Assembly: GCA_903822975.1 (NCBI GenBank)
Contig: CAIJRD010000009.1
Location: forward strand, 186,001 to 250,000
Direction of reading: 5' to 3'
DNA from: an uncultured Sinobacteraceae bacterium
GTDB taxonomy: Bacteria; Pseudomonadota; Gammaproteobacteria; Nevskiales; Nevskiaceae
DNA length: 64,000 nucleotides
Under the pieces are notes generated by a model. It saw only the letters and a program-made list of their open reading frames with translations, ran no database searches and was not told where the DNA came from. Positions 31,221 to 40,095 of the stretch are shown here, piece by piece. The first letter of the stretch is position 1, and each line of letters opens with the position of its first letter. The position numbers and the translations under genes were made by a program.

Positions 31221-32795
31221 TCAGATTGGCACGGACGTCCTGTCGCGATCACGCAACAGACGACGCAGGATTTTTCCGGACGGACTTTTTGGAATCTCGG
31301 CGCAGACGACGATGGCTGCGAGTTGCTTGTATTCCACCACGCGCTCGCCGAGCCACAGCATCAGCGCATCGACATCGGGCGCGCCGCGGAACACGACGTA
31401 GGCCACCGGTCTTTCACCGGCGCGCGCATCCGCGCGTGCGATCACGGCGACATCGGCAACCGCCGGATGGGTCAGCAGCAGGGCTTCGAGTTCGGCCGGC
31501 GCCACCTGGTAGGCGTTGACCTTGATCAGCTCCTTCAACCGATCGGTGACATACAGGTAGCCGTCGGCATCGAAGCGCGCGATGTCGCCTGTGTGCACCC
31601 AGCCGTCGTCGTCGAGGGTTGCTGTGGTGGCGGCTTCGTCACCGAGATAGCCGGCGAAGGCTTGCGGACCGGAGAACCACAGCTCGCCTTCCTCGCCGGG
31701 GGCAACGTCGGTGCCGCTGCTCGGGTCGACGATGCGCGCACACGTCGACGGCATCAGCAGACCGCTGGCGCCATAGCGCGTTGTGCCGGGCGGCGAGGAC
31801 GTGATGCATCCACTCGCTTCGGTCATGCCATAGCCCTGCGAGACGTGACAGCCCAGACGCGAGGCGACGCGCTCGGCCGATGCAGCGCCCAGTGGCGCCG
31901 CACCGCAGCCGATGTATTCGATCGAGCGCAGGTCATAGCGTTCCACCAGCGGATGGCTTGCGAGGAACTGCATGATCGGTGGCACCACGAACAACTGCGT
32001 CACCCGGTGCTGTGCGATCGACTGCAGAAACGCTTCCGGTTCGAAGCGCGGAATCGTCACCAGCTTCATGCCTTTCGCCAGGCTGCACAGCGTGACGATG
32101 GTGAAGCCGAAAATATGGAACATCGGCAGGAACGCCAGCGCCACCGGTGCTTCGCTCGGCCGCACGATGGCGTTGAACTGCAGAATATTCGCCAGCAGGT
32201 TGGCGTGCGTCAGCATCACGCCCTTGGCAAGGCCGCTGGTGCCGGAAGAAAACGGCAGCGCCGCGAGGTCGCCCGCGCGGATGTCCAACGCCGGTTCCGG
32301 CGCGCTGGTCGCAAGCAGGTGTTCGAAGGCGAGGGTGTCGTCGGTCTCTCCGAACACGATGATCGGCACGTCGACATGCTGACTCAGCGCAGCGCGCACT
32401 GTTGCCAGCAATGCCGGCACAGTGACGACAAAGCGCGCCTTGCAGCGACGCAACTGATGGGCGAGTTCGTCGGCCGAGTACATCGGATTCGCGCCGCTGA
32501 CGACGCCGCCCGCCGCCATCGCAGCCAGCGCCGCGATCGGCCACTCGATCGAGTTCGGCGCAAAGATCAGCAGCACATCACCGGGGCGCAGACCCAGGTC
32601 GGCCAGACCTGCGGCGCAACGCCCGACCGCATGATCGAGCGCACCGAAGCTGAGTTCGCTGCCGCTGCCGGCATCGACCAGCGCAATCTCCTGCGGCCGT
32701 GTACGCGCCAGCGTGCGCAGGTAGGCCGGCACATTGGTGTCGGGCAGCTCCGGCGCTTCGAACGGGCTGCGGTATATGCCTGTGGATCGACCCAT
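31221..32795 (-). CDS. AMP-dependent acyl/aryl-CoA ligase (4-coumarate-CoA ligase-like)
   Basis: 524-residue adenylate-forming enzyme. Core motifs: P-loop LPFSSGTSGLAKGVMLTH, QGYGMTEASG, the aspartate-containing VHTGDIARFDADGYLYVTDR hinge, and the C-terminal catalytic lysine in PKSPSGKILRR. The hinge segment ELIKVNAYQVAPAELE has Asn-Ala where most 4-coumarate ligases have Lys-Gly. The sequence pattern is closest to plant-type 4CL-like ligases that activate aromatic or fatty acids. The true substrate is undetermined and there is no pathway partner next to it. Confidence 0.88.
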   Translation of the reverse strand: MGRSTGIYRSPFEAPELPDTNVPAYLRTLARTRPQEIALVDAGSGSELSFGALDHAVGRCAAGLADLGLRPGDVLLIFAPNSIEWPIAALAAMAAGGVVSGANPMYSADELAHQLRRCKARFVVTVPALLATVRAALSQHVDVPIIVFGETDDTLAFEHLLATSAPEPALDIRAGDLAALPFSSGTSGLAKGVMLTHANLLANILQFNAIVRPSEAPVALAFLPMFHIFGFTIVTLCSLAKGMKLVTIPRFEPEAFLQSIAQHRVTQLFVVPPIMQFLASHPLVERYDLRSIEYIGCGAAPLGAASAERVASRLGCHVSQGYGMTEASGCITSSPPGTTRYGASGLLMPSTCARIVDPSSGTDVAPGEEGELWFSGPQAFAGYLGDEAATTATLDDDGWVHTGDIARFDADGYLYVTDRLKELIKVNAYQVAPAELEALLLTHPAVADVAVIARADARAGERPVAYVVFRGAPDVDALMLWLGERVVEYKQLAAIVVCAEIPKSPSGKILRRLLRDRDRTSVPI

Positions 32796-33046
32796 TTATG
32801 TTTCTCGTTGTGGTTGGCTGCGGCGCCATCAAGCGCGCCGTGCGCGTCACCAATCGTAAGCGCAGACGCGTCGCTGGACGCGTCATGCCCTCGACGCTCC
32901 GTCCGTCGCATTTAACCGGACTTTAAGACGCTTTTCCTAGCATGGGGGCTGATGGAGCCGGACAGCTTTCGAGCCACTGGCTGCACACCCTCATTTTTTC
33001 GATTGACGGCGGCCTATGCCCGACTTTGAAAACAGGCTCGATTGAG

Positions 33047-34120
33047 ATGCCGACCGATCGCTCGAATGGCGTCGGCGTCATGGCGTCGCGTTTTCGTGCA
33101 CGACTGCAGTGCCGCATCGCGAGTGCCAATGCAGCGCAGTTTCGAGATTTGTTTGCCGCCTCGCTGACCCTGCCTTGTCACATCGAGACTGATGCGCCGC
33201 AAATTTATTATGAGTCGCAGGCGCGGCGCTGCTATTACCTGTATCAGCCGTCTGAATTCGACCCACTCGATGCGCTGAACGATGCCGCGGCAGTGCTTTC
33301 ACGTCTTGCACCCGGGGCGCCGTCATTGGCGGCAATCGACGAGTTTCATCTCGTCATGAACGACGCCTACCGGATGAATGCGCGCACCTGCCCAGCGCTG
33401 CGTGCGGCCTTGGAAGGGTGGCGGCAGCGGAACGGCTGGCGACAATGCCGGCTGTTCATCGCCAGCGATCTTGAAGATCGGCTGATGCGCCTGCCGCCGC
33501 CGGACCTGATCCGCCTGATCGGAACCTTGCCCAACTTCAATGTCGCGTCAGCGGTGTTCGTGCAAAACCTGCTCGAATTGTTGCAGCAGTTCTTCGCATC
33601 GGCAGCGCGGGCCGCGCACAGCGAGTGCGCAGAGCAAGGCGTCGCGGTCACGGCCATCGAGCCCGGCGGCCGACCCTGCAAATCCGACGGGGCGGCCGAC
33701 GAATTCGATCCGGTGCGCGCGATTCACACAGCCGACTGGCTCGCTGCCGCACGACTCCATGCGCCGATCGCGCGGTCGCTGCTGGCGTCGCTGCCGATGA
33801 TCAGCCGGCAGCAGATCCATCGGAGGATCGGGCTGGCGTTCGAGCGCTGCCGCGCACGCGAGCTGCGGGATATTGCCGGCGGTCCCACGCAGGTCGATCA
33901 GTGGGTCGAGTCACTGATCGTCGAACTGGTGCCGGCGTTCGCAAGCGATTGCAGCGGCACCTCGCAGGCGGCGGCGCTTGCGCTGGTAATGGCGGCGGAC
34001 ACGCTCGACACGCTCGACACAGACGGGCCGGCGACCTTCGCAGACTCGAAGTCCGATGCCATCGATTCGGGATCGGGCGGGCTGCAGGCCGACGCCGGCA
34101 CGCCGCAAGGCGGTCGCTGA
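33047..34120 (+). CDS. Hypothetical protein
   Basis: About 357 residues from the ATG at 33047 (an in-frame ATG at 32942 is also possible; neither has a strong ribosome site). Cysteines and aromatic residues are fairly frequent in the first 150 residues (RRCYYLYQPSEFDPLDALNDAA). The middle is helical (NLLELLQQFFASAARAAH), and the C-terminus is low-complexity with a 9-bp repeat encoding DTLDTLDTD. I recognise no domain or signal peptide. The frame is supported by its length and strand-consistent codon bias only. Confidence 0.55.
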   Translation: MPTDRSNGVGVMASRFRARLQCRIASANAAQFRDLFAASLTLPCHIETDAPQIYYESQARRCYYLYQPSEFDPLDALNDAAAVLSRLAPGAPSLAAIDEFHLVMNDAYRMNARTCPALRAALEGWRQRNGWRQCRLFIASDLEDRLMRLPPPDLIRLIGTLPNFNVASAVFVQNLLELLQQFFASAARAAHSECAEQGVAVTAIEPGGRPCKSDGAADEFDPVRAIHTADWLAAARLHAPIARSLLASLPMISRQQIHRRIGLAFERCRARELRDIAGGPTQVDQWVESLIVELVPAFASDCSGTSQAAALALVMAADTLDTLDTDGPATFADSKSDAIDSGSGGLQADAGTPQGGR

Positions 34121-34258
34121 GACGCGGCGCGGGGAGGGCGGTCGCCGTCCGATCGGGTCTGGCCCTTCGCCGATAGTCGGCGCCGTTTTTTGATCCTGCA
34201 GATGCGGCGCGGGACGAGTAGGCTAGCGATCTTTTTTCCAAAGCCGCCGCCCCGCCAC

Positions 34259-34738
34259 ATGGCCGCAAACACCGATGCGTTATCCACATCTCAATGGCAG
34301 CTTCGCGCCGCCGCCGCCGATGATCTCGGCGAGGTCTTGAGGCTGTATGCACAGCCGGATTTTTACGACGGCGAGGTGCCGAGCGTCGCTCAGGCGCAGG
34401 AGGTGTTTGCGCGCATGAGCCGCTACCCGGACTATGGCCTCTATGTGGTGGAGAACGCCGAGTCGCGCATCGTCGGCACCTTCGCGCTGCTGGTGATGGA
34501 CAACATCGGCCACATGGGACGCCCGTCCGCCATCGTCGAGGATGTCGCGGTCGACCCAGCGCTGCATGGCCAGGGGCTTGGTCGCTGGATGATGGCGCAG
34601 GCTCTGGACCTCGCACGCGGCAAGCAGTGTTACAAGCTGGTGTTGTCGTCGAACCTGAAGCGGGAAAAGGCGCATGCGTTTTACCGGGCGCTGGATTTCG
34701 AGCAGCATGGCTACAGTTTCAGAGTTCGTGAGTCCTGA
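34259..34738 (+). CDS. GNAT N-acetyltransferase upstream of the phosphonate genes
   Basis: 159-residue GNAT protein from the ATG at 34259. The acetyl-CoA motif is VDPALHGQGLGRWMM, followed by YKLVLSSNLKREKAHAFYRALDFEQHGYSF. This C-terminal block resembles the aminoalkylphosphonate acetyltransferase PhnO (S/T-N-x-K-R-x-x-A-H-x-F-Y) at family level, although many GNATs share it. It lies 265 bases upstream of, and on the same strand as, the phosphonate cluster, so acetylation of aminoethylphosphonate is a testable possibility. A generic GNAT is equally likely. Confidence 0.75.
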   Translation: MAANTDALSTSQWQLRAAAADDLGEVLRLYAQPDFYDGEVPSVAQAQEVFARMSRYPDYGLYVVENAESRIVGTFALLVMDNIGHMGRPSAIVEDVAVDPALHGQGLGRWMMAQALDLARGKQCYKLVLSSNLKREKAHAFYRALDFEQHGYSFRVRES

Positions 34739-34925
34739 CGGTTTCTCAAGCGCCGTCAGCGATCACGGTCGCCGCGGCTCGCGGCCTTGCCGTCGTCGAA
34801 GCCGGCCGCGTGTTTCGCTTGGGGTGATTCAGGGGCGAGATGGCGCTTCGAGTCCGGGACTCGACGAGCTGCGATCTCACCTCGGGGCGCAACCTGCGCT
34901 GCTCAAAACCCGTTGCCCGCACCTG

Positions 34926-34961
34926 GCGAAATATTCTTTGGCGCTCGCCAAAATATTTGCG
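34926..34961 (+). promoter_or_regulatory. Long AT/GC hairpin before the phosphonate operon
   Basis: An imperfect inverted repeat has an exact 7-bp inner stem (TTTGGCG / CGCCAAA, 2-base loop) extended by AAATATT / AATATTT with one bulged C. It lies 40 bases before the first gene of the cluster, and an AT-rich stretch with TAATAAAAT follows. It may be an operator or leader hairpin, or a terminator for the GNAT gene. Confidence 0.4.
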
Positions 34962-35003
34962 TAGGCATTACCGCTTTTAAGCAAGCTGTAATAAAATACC
35001 GGG

Positions 35004-35633
35004 ATGATGGAAGGTTCGATTGCTCCGCGACGGCCTTGGGACGCGCGCCTCGCCCGCTGGATGATCACGCCGTTGATTCCGACCGCCATCGGACCCAATG
35101 TGTTGACGACTGCGCGCCTGCTTGTGGGGCTTGCGGCGGTCGCTGCGTTTGCGAAAAGCGGCTACGCCTACAGCAATCTTGCAGCGCTGCTGGTGGTGGT
35201 TTCCAACGTGCTCGACCACACCGATGGCGAGCTCGCGCGCGCCGCCGGCAAGTCCAGCCGCTTCGGTCATCTTTACGATCTCTGGTCCGACGCGCTGATT
35301 CACGTGCTGCTGTTCGTCGGTATCGGTATCGGCTTGCGCCACGGTGAACTCGGCGAGTGGGCGATTCTGATGGGGCTGGTCAGCGGGTTTGCCGTCACGC
35401 TGATTTTCTGGCTGCGGCTGCGTATCGAGACGGCGGTCGGAAAGTCCGGCGTCAAGCAGCCGTCCTGGGGCGGTTTCGAGGCCGAGGACGTTCTGTACCT
35501 GTTGCCGCTGGTCACACTCGCGGATGGTCTGCACCGATTCCTGCTGCTCGCCGCGATCGGTGCACCGGCGTTCCTGATCTGGGTGGTGTTTGAATCGCTG
35601 CGGCTGCTGCCGCCGAAGATGCAGCGTTCATGA
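35004..35633 (+). CDS. CDP-alcohol phosphotransferase family membrane enzyme
   Basis: 209-residue membrane protein carrying the complete signature D71-x2-D74-G75-x2-A78-R79-x8-G88-x3-D92-x3-D96. Members transfer a phospho-headgroup between a CMP-activated donor and an alcohol, for example to make phospholipids. It differs from the PssA encoded at 10.9 kb. Being first in a phosphonate biosynthesis cluster, it could join a CMP-activated aminoethylphosphonate to diacylglycerol, giving a C-P headgroup lipid. That role is inference from context. Confidence 0.88.
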   Translation: MMEGSIAPRRPWDARLARWMITPLIPTAIGPNVLTTARLLVGLAAVAAFAKSGYAYSNLAALLVVVSNVLDHTDGELARAAGKSSRFGHLYDLWSDALIHVLLFVGIGIGLRHGELGEWAILMGLVSGFAVTLIFWLRLRIETAVGKSGVKQPSWGGFEAEDVLYLLPLVTLADGLHRFLLLAAIGAPAFLIWVVFESLRLLPPKMQRS

Positions 35634-35706
35634 GGCATCGCGTCGTGGCACGAGCAAGGCTTTGTGGCGAGTTTCTGCGCGTCAAGACCCGCCGGGTGAC
35701 CCGCGC

Positions 35707-36645
35707 ATGAACCAGATGCGGAAACCCGATACATCCGATCAACAGGCCGGCACGCACGCCGCTACCGAGTTGTCCGGTGCCGAAGTCGTGACGCACGAGT
35801 CGGCACGCGAATCGATCAACGAGTTCTCGCACGAGTTCTCGCACGATTCCACGCACGATTCCACGCGCGAGTCGCAACCGTTTGCGCCGCCCACTGCGAA
35901 TAGCAATGCAACCGCGTCGGACGCGACGCTCGCCGCGCGCTTGGCGCAGTTCGATCGCAGCGCGCAGCGTCGTCAATATCTGGAGCAGGGCGAATTCCTC
36001 TTTATCGAGGATTTCCTGCCGACATCGCTGCAGCAGATGCTGATCGATGGCGTTTCTGCCACGCGCGCGCAACTCAATCGCAACTTTATTCCGGGGCACA
36101 AGAAAGGTGGCAGCGTCAGTCGCCACACGATCGATCGCGAAGCGCCCGCAATCGCGGCCTTGTACCGTGATCCTGCCTTCATCGCCTGGCTTGAGTCGCT
36201 CTGCGGCGAGCGTTTGCAACTTTCGCCCGAAAGCGATCCGCATGCGTACGCTCTGTATTTCTACACCGAGGCCGGCGACCACATCGGTTGGCACTACGAC
36301 ACCTCGTATTACGCCGGCCGGCGCTACACCGTATTGCTCGGCGTGATCGATCGTTCGTCGGCCAAGCTCGCGTATCGCCTGCACACGCGCAATCCGGAGC
36401 GCGTGCCGGTCGAAGGCGAGGTCGCGCTCGCACCCGGCGCCCTGGTGCTGTTCAACGGTGACACCTTGCATCACCGCATCACGCCGCTCGGTGCCGGCGA
36501 AGAACGTGTCGCGCTGACGTTCGAATATGTCACCGATCCGTACATGAAGCCCTGGCATCGGCTGTTCTCGAATCTCAAGGATGCGTTTGCATACTTCGGC
36601 CTGCGCCAAGTGTTTCGCCGAGGCGGCGCCCGGAGCCCTCGCTGA
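35707..36645 (+). CDS. 2-oxoglutarate/Fe(II)-dependent oxygenase
   Basis: 312-residue protein from the ATG at 35707. The C-terminal ~220 residues form a prolyl-hydroxylase-type double-stranded beta helix with metal ligands H196 and D198 (GWHYDTSYY), a distal His in DTLHHRITPL (255/256) and the 2OG-binding Arg267 in ERVALTFEY. The N-terminal ~90 residues are polar, Ser/His/Glu-rich and contain a 12-bp DNA repeat; they look disordered. In this locus it may hydroxylate the phosphonate or lipid product. It ends one base before the next gene's start. Confidence 0.85.
   Translation: MNQMRKPDTSDQQAGTHAATELSGAEVVTHESARESINEFSHEFSHDSTHDSTRESQPFAPPTANSNATASDATLAARLAQFDRSAQRRQYLEQGEFLFIEDFLPTSLQQMLIDGVSATRAQLNRNFIPGHKKGGSVSRHTIDREAPAIAALYRDPAFIAWLESLCGERLQLSPESDPHAYALYFYTEAGDHIGWHYDTSYYAGRRYTVLLGVIDRSSAKLAYRLHTRNPERVPVEGEVALAPGALVLFNGDTLHHRITPLGAGEERVALTFEYVTDPYMKPWHRLFSNLKDAFAYFGLRQVFRRGGARSPR
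35821..35868. repeat. In-frame 12-bp repeats in the oxygenase gene
   Basis: Two copies of GAGTTCTCGCAC are followed by two of GATTCCACGCAC (last with one change), encoding EFSHEFSHDSTHDSTR in the polar N-terminal extension. Confidence 0.9.
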
Positions 36646-36646
36646 G

Positions 36647-37627
36647 ATGCAGCGTTCCGCGGCCCTCGCGTTGTTCGTCGGCGCCAGCGCGTTCATCGCG
36701 TTGATCGCGTACGAAGGCCTCGCGCCTTTGCTGGCGGCGCTCGCGGCGGGCGGCTGGGGACTGCTGGCAGTCGCCGCGTTCCACCTGTTGCCGATGTGCA
36801 TCGACGCCGCCGGCATGCGTGTGATGCTGCGCGCGCCGCTGCGTCGGGAACGCGTGCTGCGTGCGCGCTGGGTTGGCGAAGCCGTCAACAACCTGCTGCC
36901 GGTCGCGCAGTTGGGTGGGCCCTTGGTGATGGCGCGCTTCCTGGTGCGCGGCGGCTGCGCCCCCGCGGATGCCGGCGCCGCCGTGATCGTCAGCACCACG
37001 CAGCAGATGCTGACGCAGGCGCTGTTCGCGCTCGCCGGCATCGTGCTGCTGACACTGCACGCGAACGATCCGCGATTGCTGTGGGCCTTGCTGATCGGTA
37101 GCGCGCTGTTCGGCCTCAATGCGCTGTGGTTCTACCGCCTGCAGCGGCGCGGCGATCTGTTCGTGCGACTCGCGCGTCTGTTGAACAAGGTTTCGAGCGG
37201 GCGCCAGTGGCTCGACTTCGGCGGCAGCGCCGAAGCGCTCGATCAGGCGGTGCAATCCGCGTACGCGCGACCGGGTGCTGCGCGTGCGAGCTTTTTCTTG
37301 AACCTCGGCGGCTGGGTCGTCGGTACCGGCGAAGTCTGGCTGGCCCTGCAATTTCTCGGACACCCGGTCTCGCTCGCCGATGCGCTGATGATCGAAAGCC
37401 TGGGACAGGCGATTCGTGGCATCGCCTTCGTGATTCCGGCCGCATTGGGTGTGCAGGAAGGTGGCTACGTGTTGCTGTGCGGCCTGGTCGGCATTGCGCC
37501 GCCGGTGGCACTGGCGCTGTCGCTGACCAAGCGCGCGCGCGATCTCGCGCTCGGCATCCCCGGGCTGTTGTATTGGCAATACGCCGAAGGCCGCTGGCTG
37601 CGACGCCGCGCGGCAGTGATCGGTTAG
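36647..37627 (+). CDS. Lysylphosphatidylglycerol synthase TM-like (flippase-type) membrane protein
   Basis: 326-residue polytopic protein starting one base after the oxygenase stop. Its pattern (GEAVNNLLPVAQLGGPLVMARFLVR early, then ESLGQAIRGIAFVIPAALGVQEGGYVLLCGLVGI late) is that of the UPF0104/LPG_synthase_TM superfamily, which includes the MprF flippase domain and hopanoid-associated HpnL proteins. These handle lipids across or within the membrane. In this cluster it may translocate the lipid product; the specificity is inferred. Confidence 0.82.
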   Translation: MQRSAALALFVGASAFIALIAYEGLAPLLAALAAGGWGLLAVAAFHLLPMCIDAAGMRVMLRAPLRRERVLRARWVGEAVNNLLPVAQLGGPLVMARFLVRGGCAPADAGAAVIVSTTQQMLTQALFALAGIVLLTLHANDPRLLWALLIGSALFGLNALWFYRLQRRGDLFVRLARLLNKVSSGRQWLDFGGSAEALDQAVQSAYARPGAARASFFLNLGGWVVGTGEVWLALQFLGHPVSLADALMIESLGQAIRGIAFVIPAALGVQEGGYVLLCGLVGIAPPVALALSLTKRARDLALGIPGLLYWQYAEGRWLRRRAAVIG

Positions 37628-37636
37628 GAACTGGAT

Positions 37637-38380
37637 ATGCGGGCCATCATTCTTGCGGCCGGCTATGGCCGCCGTCTCGGACAGCTTGCACCCAAGTGCT
37701 TGCTGCAAATCGATCAGCGCAGCCTGCTCGAACGGCACCTGCGACTGCTACAGAACGCCGGCATCGACGACGTCGTGATCGCCACCGGTTATCAGCCGCA
37801 GGCAATTCCGGCGGCGGTCGAAGCACTTGGCTTGTCGCTGCGGCCACGCTATCTGGTGAACGATCAGTTCCAGCTCGGCAGTGTGTTGACCACGTTCATC
37901 TGCGCCTCCGCGCTGATCGAAGGTGGCGACGTGCTGTTGATGGATGCCGACGTGCTGTACGACCAGCGCATGCTTGCCGCGCTGATCGAAGGCGAGCATG
38001 CCGATCGCCTGCTGCAGGATCGCGCGTTCACGCCGGGTGACGAACCGGTGAAGCTGTGCACGCGCAACGGTCGGCCGGTTGAACTGCGCAAGAAGGTCGC
38101 TGAGGGCCTCGCGTTCGATGCGGTCGGCGAGTCGGTCGGCTTCTTCCGTTTCACCGAGGCGACCGCGCGGCGCTTTGTTGAAATCGTGCGCGGATATGTC
38201 GATGCCGGTCGCGCCGATCAGCCGCACGAAGAAGCGGTGCGCGACCTGCTGCTGGAATTGCCGGAGCGCTTCGAAACAATCGATGTGAGCGGCATTCCAT
38301 GGATGGAGATCGATTTTCCGGCCGATGTCGCGCGAGCAAATACCGAAATACTTCCGCAACTGCTGCCGTTGCCGCAGTAA
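37637..38380 (+). CDS. Sugar-phosphate-type nucleotidyltransferase
   Basis: 247-residue NTP transferase with the canonical N-terminal signature [21 protein letters not shown] (nucleotide loop plus catalytic Lys) and the metal-binding aspartate in [17 protein letters not shown] near the end supplies a further acidic site. Such enzymes activate phosphoryl or phosphonyl compounds with CTP or UTP. In phosphonate clusters, relatives make CMP-aminoethylphosphonate. It is 9 bases after the membrane protein gene and ahead of the PEP mutase fusion. Confidence 0.88.
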   Translation: MRAIILAAGYGRRLGQLAPKCLLQIDQRSLLERHLRLLQNAGIDDVVIATGYQPQAIPAAVEALGLSLRPRYLVNDQFQLGSVLTTFICASALIEGGDVLLMDADVLYDQRMLAALIEGEHADRLLQDRAFTPGDEPVKLCTRNGRPVELRKKVAEGLAFDAVGESVGFFRFTEATARRFVEIVRGYVDAGRADQPHEEAVRDLLLELPERFETIDVSGIPWMEIDFPADVARANTEILPQLLPLPQ

Positions 38381-38385
38381 CGAGT

Positions 38386-38415
38386 TGTACTCAGCTGTAC
38401 TCAGCTGTACTCAGG
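38386..38415. repeat. Tandem array, three 10-bp units
   Basis: Three copies of TGTACTCAGC (last ends G) fill the gap between the nucleotidyltransferase stop and the PEP mutase start, beginning 5 bases past the stop. Confidence 0.93.
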
Positions 38416-38424
38416 GGATTGCCG

Positions 38425-40095
38425 ATGGATATGAAGGTCAAGCAGTACGGTATGACGCGCGCCGCGCGTCTTCGCACCATGCTCAATTCACCGCAGCTCG
38501 AATTCATCATGGAGGCGCACAACGGAGTTTCCGCGCGGATCGTCGAAGAAGCCGGCTTCTCTGGAATCTGGGCTTCGGGCCTGGCGATGTCGGCGCAGTT
38601 CGGCGTGCGCGACAACAACGAGGCGAGCTGGACCCAGGTGGTCGACATGCTCGAGTTCATGACCGATGCCTCGTCGCTGCCGATCCTGCTCGATGGCGAT
38701 ACCGGTTACGGCAACTTCAACAACCTGCGCCGCCTGGTGCAGAAGCTCGAACAGCGCGGCATCGCCGGCGTCTGCATCGAGGACAAGCTGTTTCCGAAGA
38801 CCAACAGCTTCATCGATGGCGAGCGTCAGGAACTGGCCGACATCGAAGAGTTCAGCGGCAAGATCAAGGCCGGCAAGGACACTCAGCGCGACGACGATTT
38901 CGTGATCGTCGCGCGGGTCGAAGCGCTGATTGCCGGCTGGTCGATGTCCGAAGCGCTGAAGCGTGCGGAAGCTTATCGCCGTGCCGGAGCCGATGCGATC
39001 CTGATCCACTCGAAGCGCTCCAAGCCCGACGAGATTCTCGAGTTCGCGCGCGAGTGGGACAACCGCTGCCCGCTGGTGATCGTGCCGACCAAGTACTACA
39101 GCACGCCGACCGAAGTGTTTCGCAGCGCCAACATCAGCTTGGTGATCTGGGCGAATCACATGATCCGCTCGGCGGTGCCGGCGATGCAGGCGGCGGCGCG
39201 CGAAGTCTTCGCGGCGCAGACGCTGATCGGCATCGAAGACCGCATCGCCAGCGTCAACGAAATCTTCCGGCTGCAGGGCGCCGACGAATACAGCCAGGCC
39301 GAAAAGCTGTACGCCACGCGCCCGGTGGCGCACGCCATCGTGCTGGCGGCGAGTCGCGGCGACAACCTCGATGAGGTGACGCGCGATCGGCCGAAAGTCA
39401 TGCTGCCGGTTGGTGGTCAGCCGCTGCTGCGCCGTCTGGTCGATGCGTTCCGCAAGCAGGGTGTTACCGAACTGACTGTCGTTGCTGGCTACAAGGCGGA
39501 CACGATCGACGTGCCGGGACCGAAAGTGGTGGTCAATCCCGCGTATGCATCGACTGGCGAGCTGAGCTCGCTCGCCTGCGCGCTCGATGCGTTCGGTGAA
39601 GACACCATCGTCACCTATGGCGATCTGTTGTTCCGCCGCTACATCCTGCGCGATCTGCTCGAGGCCGATGCGCCGTTCACCATCGTGGTCGATTCCTCAC
39701 AGCGCACGCTGAGCGGTTGCGGCGATCTGGCCTACACCGACCTGCCGGACGATCGCAGCGTCTTCGGCCATGACGTCGCACTCACCGAAGTGCGCAGCTG
39801 GTGCGGCAATGGTGAGCCGCCGCAGGGCGCGGCCGGACGCTGGATCGGCATGTTGCGCGTTAACGGTGCCGGTGCGCGCTCGCAGTTGAACGCGGTGCTC
39901 GCGCAACTGCAGGAGCGCGCGGACTTCGCGCAACTCGGTGTGCCTGATCTGCTCAATGCCTTGGTGCAGGCCGGTCAGCGCGTCAAAGTGCTCTACGTGC
40001 ATGGTCATTGGCTCGACGTCAATGATCACGAGGGCCTGCATCGGGCGGGCGATTTCGTGCATGCGGAACTGTCGTTCGGAGCTGCGCGCGCATGA
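38425..40095 (+). CDS. pepM: Phosphoenolpyruvate mutase fused to a nucleotidyltransferase domain
   Basis: 556-residue fusion; start ATG at 38425 after GGGGA. Residues 1-300 are PEP mutase, which makes the C-P bond by converting PEP to phosphonopyruvate. The diagnostic E119-D-K-x5-N-S128 motif ([10 protein letters not shown]) distinguishes it from isocitrate-lyase relatives, and [10 protein letters not shown] binds Mg2+. Residues ~325-556 are an NTP-transferase domain with a modified loop (LAASRGDNL...RPKVMLPV) that keeps the PK lysine. The fusion suggests the product is nucleotide-activated. It overlaps the decarboxylase gene by four bases. Confidence 0.95.
   Translation: MDMKVKQYGMTRAARLRTMLNSPQLEFIMEAHNGVSARIVEEAGFSGIWASGLAMSAQFGVRDNNEASWTQVVDMLEFMTDASSLPILLDGDTGYGNFNNLRRLVQKLEQRGIAGVCIEDKLFPKTNSFIDGERQELADIEEFSGKIKAGKDTQRDDDFVIVARVEALIAGWSMSEALKRAEAYRRAGADAILIHSKRSKPDEILEFAREWDNRCPLVIVPTKYYSTPTEVFRSANISLVIWANHMIRSAVPAMQAAAREVFAAQTLIGIEDRIASVNEIFRLQGADEYSQAEKLYATRPVAHAIVLAASRGDNLDEVTRDRPKVMLPVGGQPLLRRLVDAFRKQGVTELTVVAGYKADTIDVPGPKVVVNPAYASTGELSSLACALDAFGEDTIVTYGDLLFRRYILRDLLEADAPFTIVVDSSQRTLSGCGDLAYTDLPDDRSVFGHDVALTEVRSWCGNGEPPQGAAGRWIGMLRVNGAGARSQLNAVLAQLQERADFAQLGVPDLLNALVQAGQRVKVLYVHGHWLDVNDHEGLHRAGDFVHAELSFGAARA

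Noticed and set aside
31116..32915. A 599-codon plus-strand frame
   Set aside because: Antisense to the acyl-CoA ligase; begins inside the GCAC repeat.
35512..37119. A 535-codon minus-strand frame across the oxygenase and membrane-protein genes
   Set aside because: It crosses two well-supported plus-strand genes and has shadow composition.
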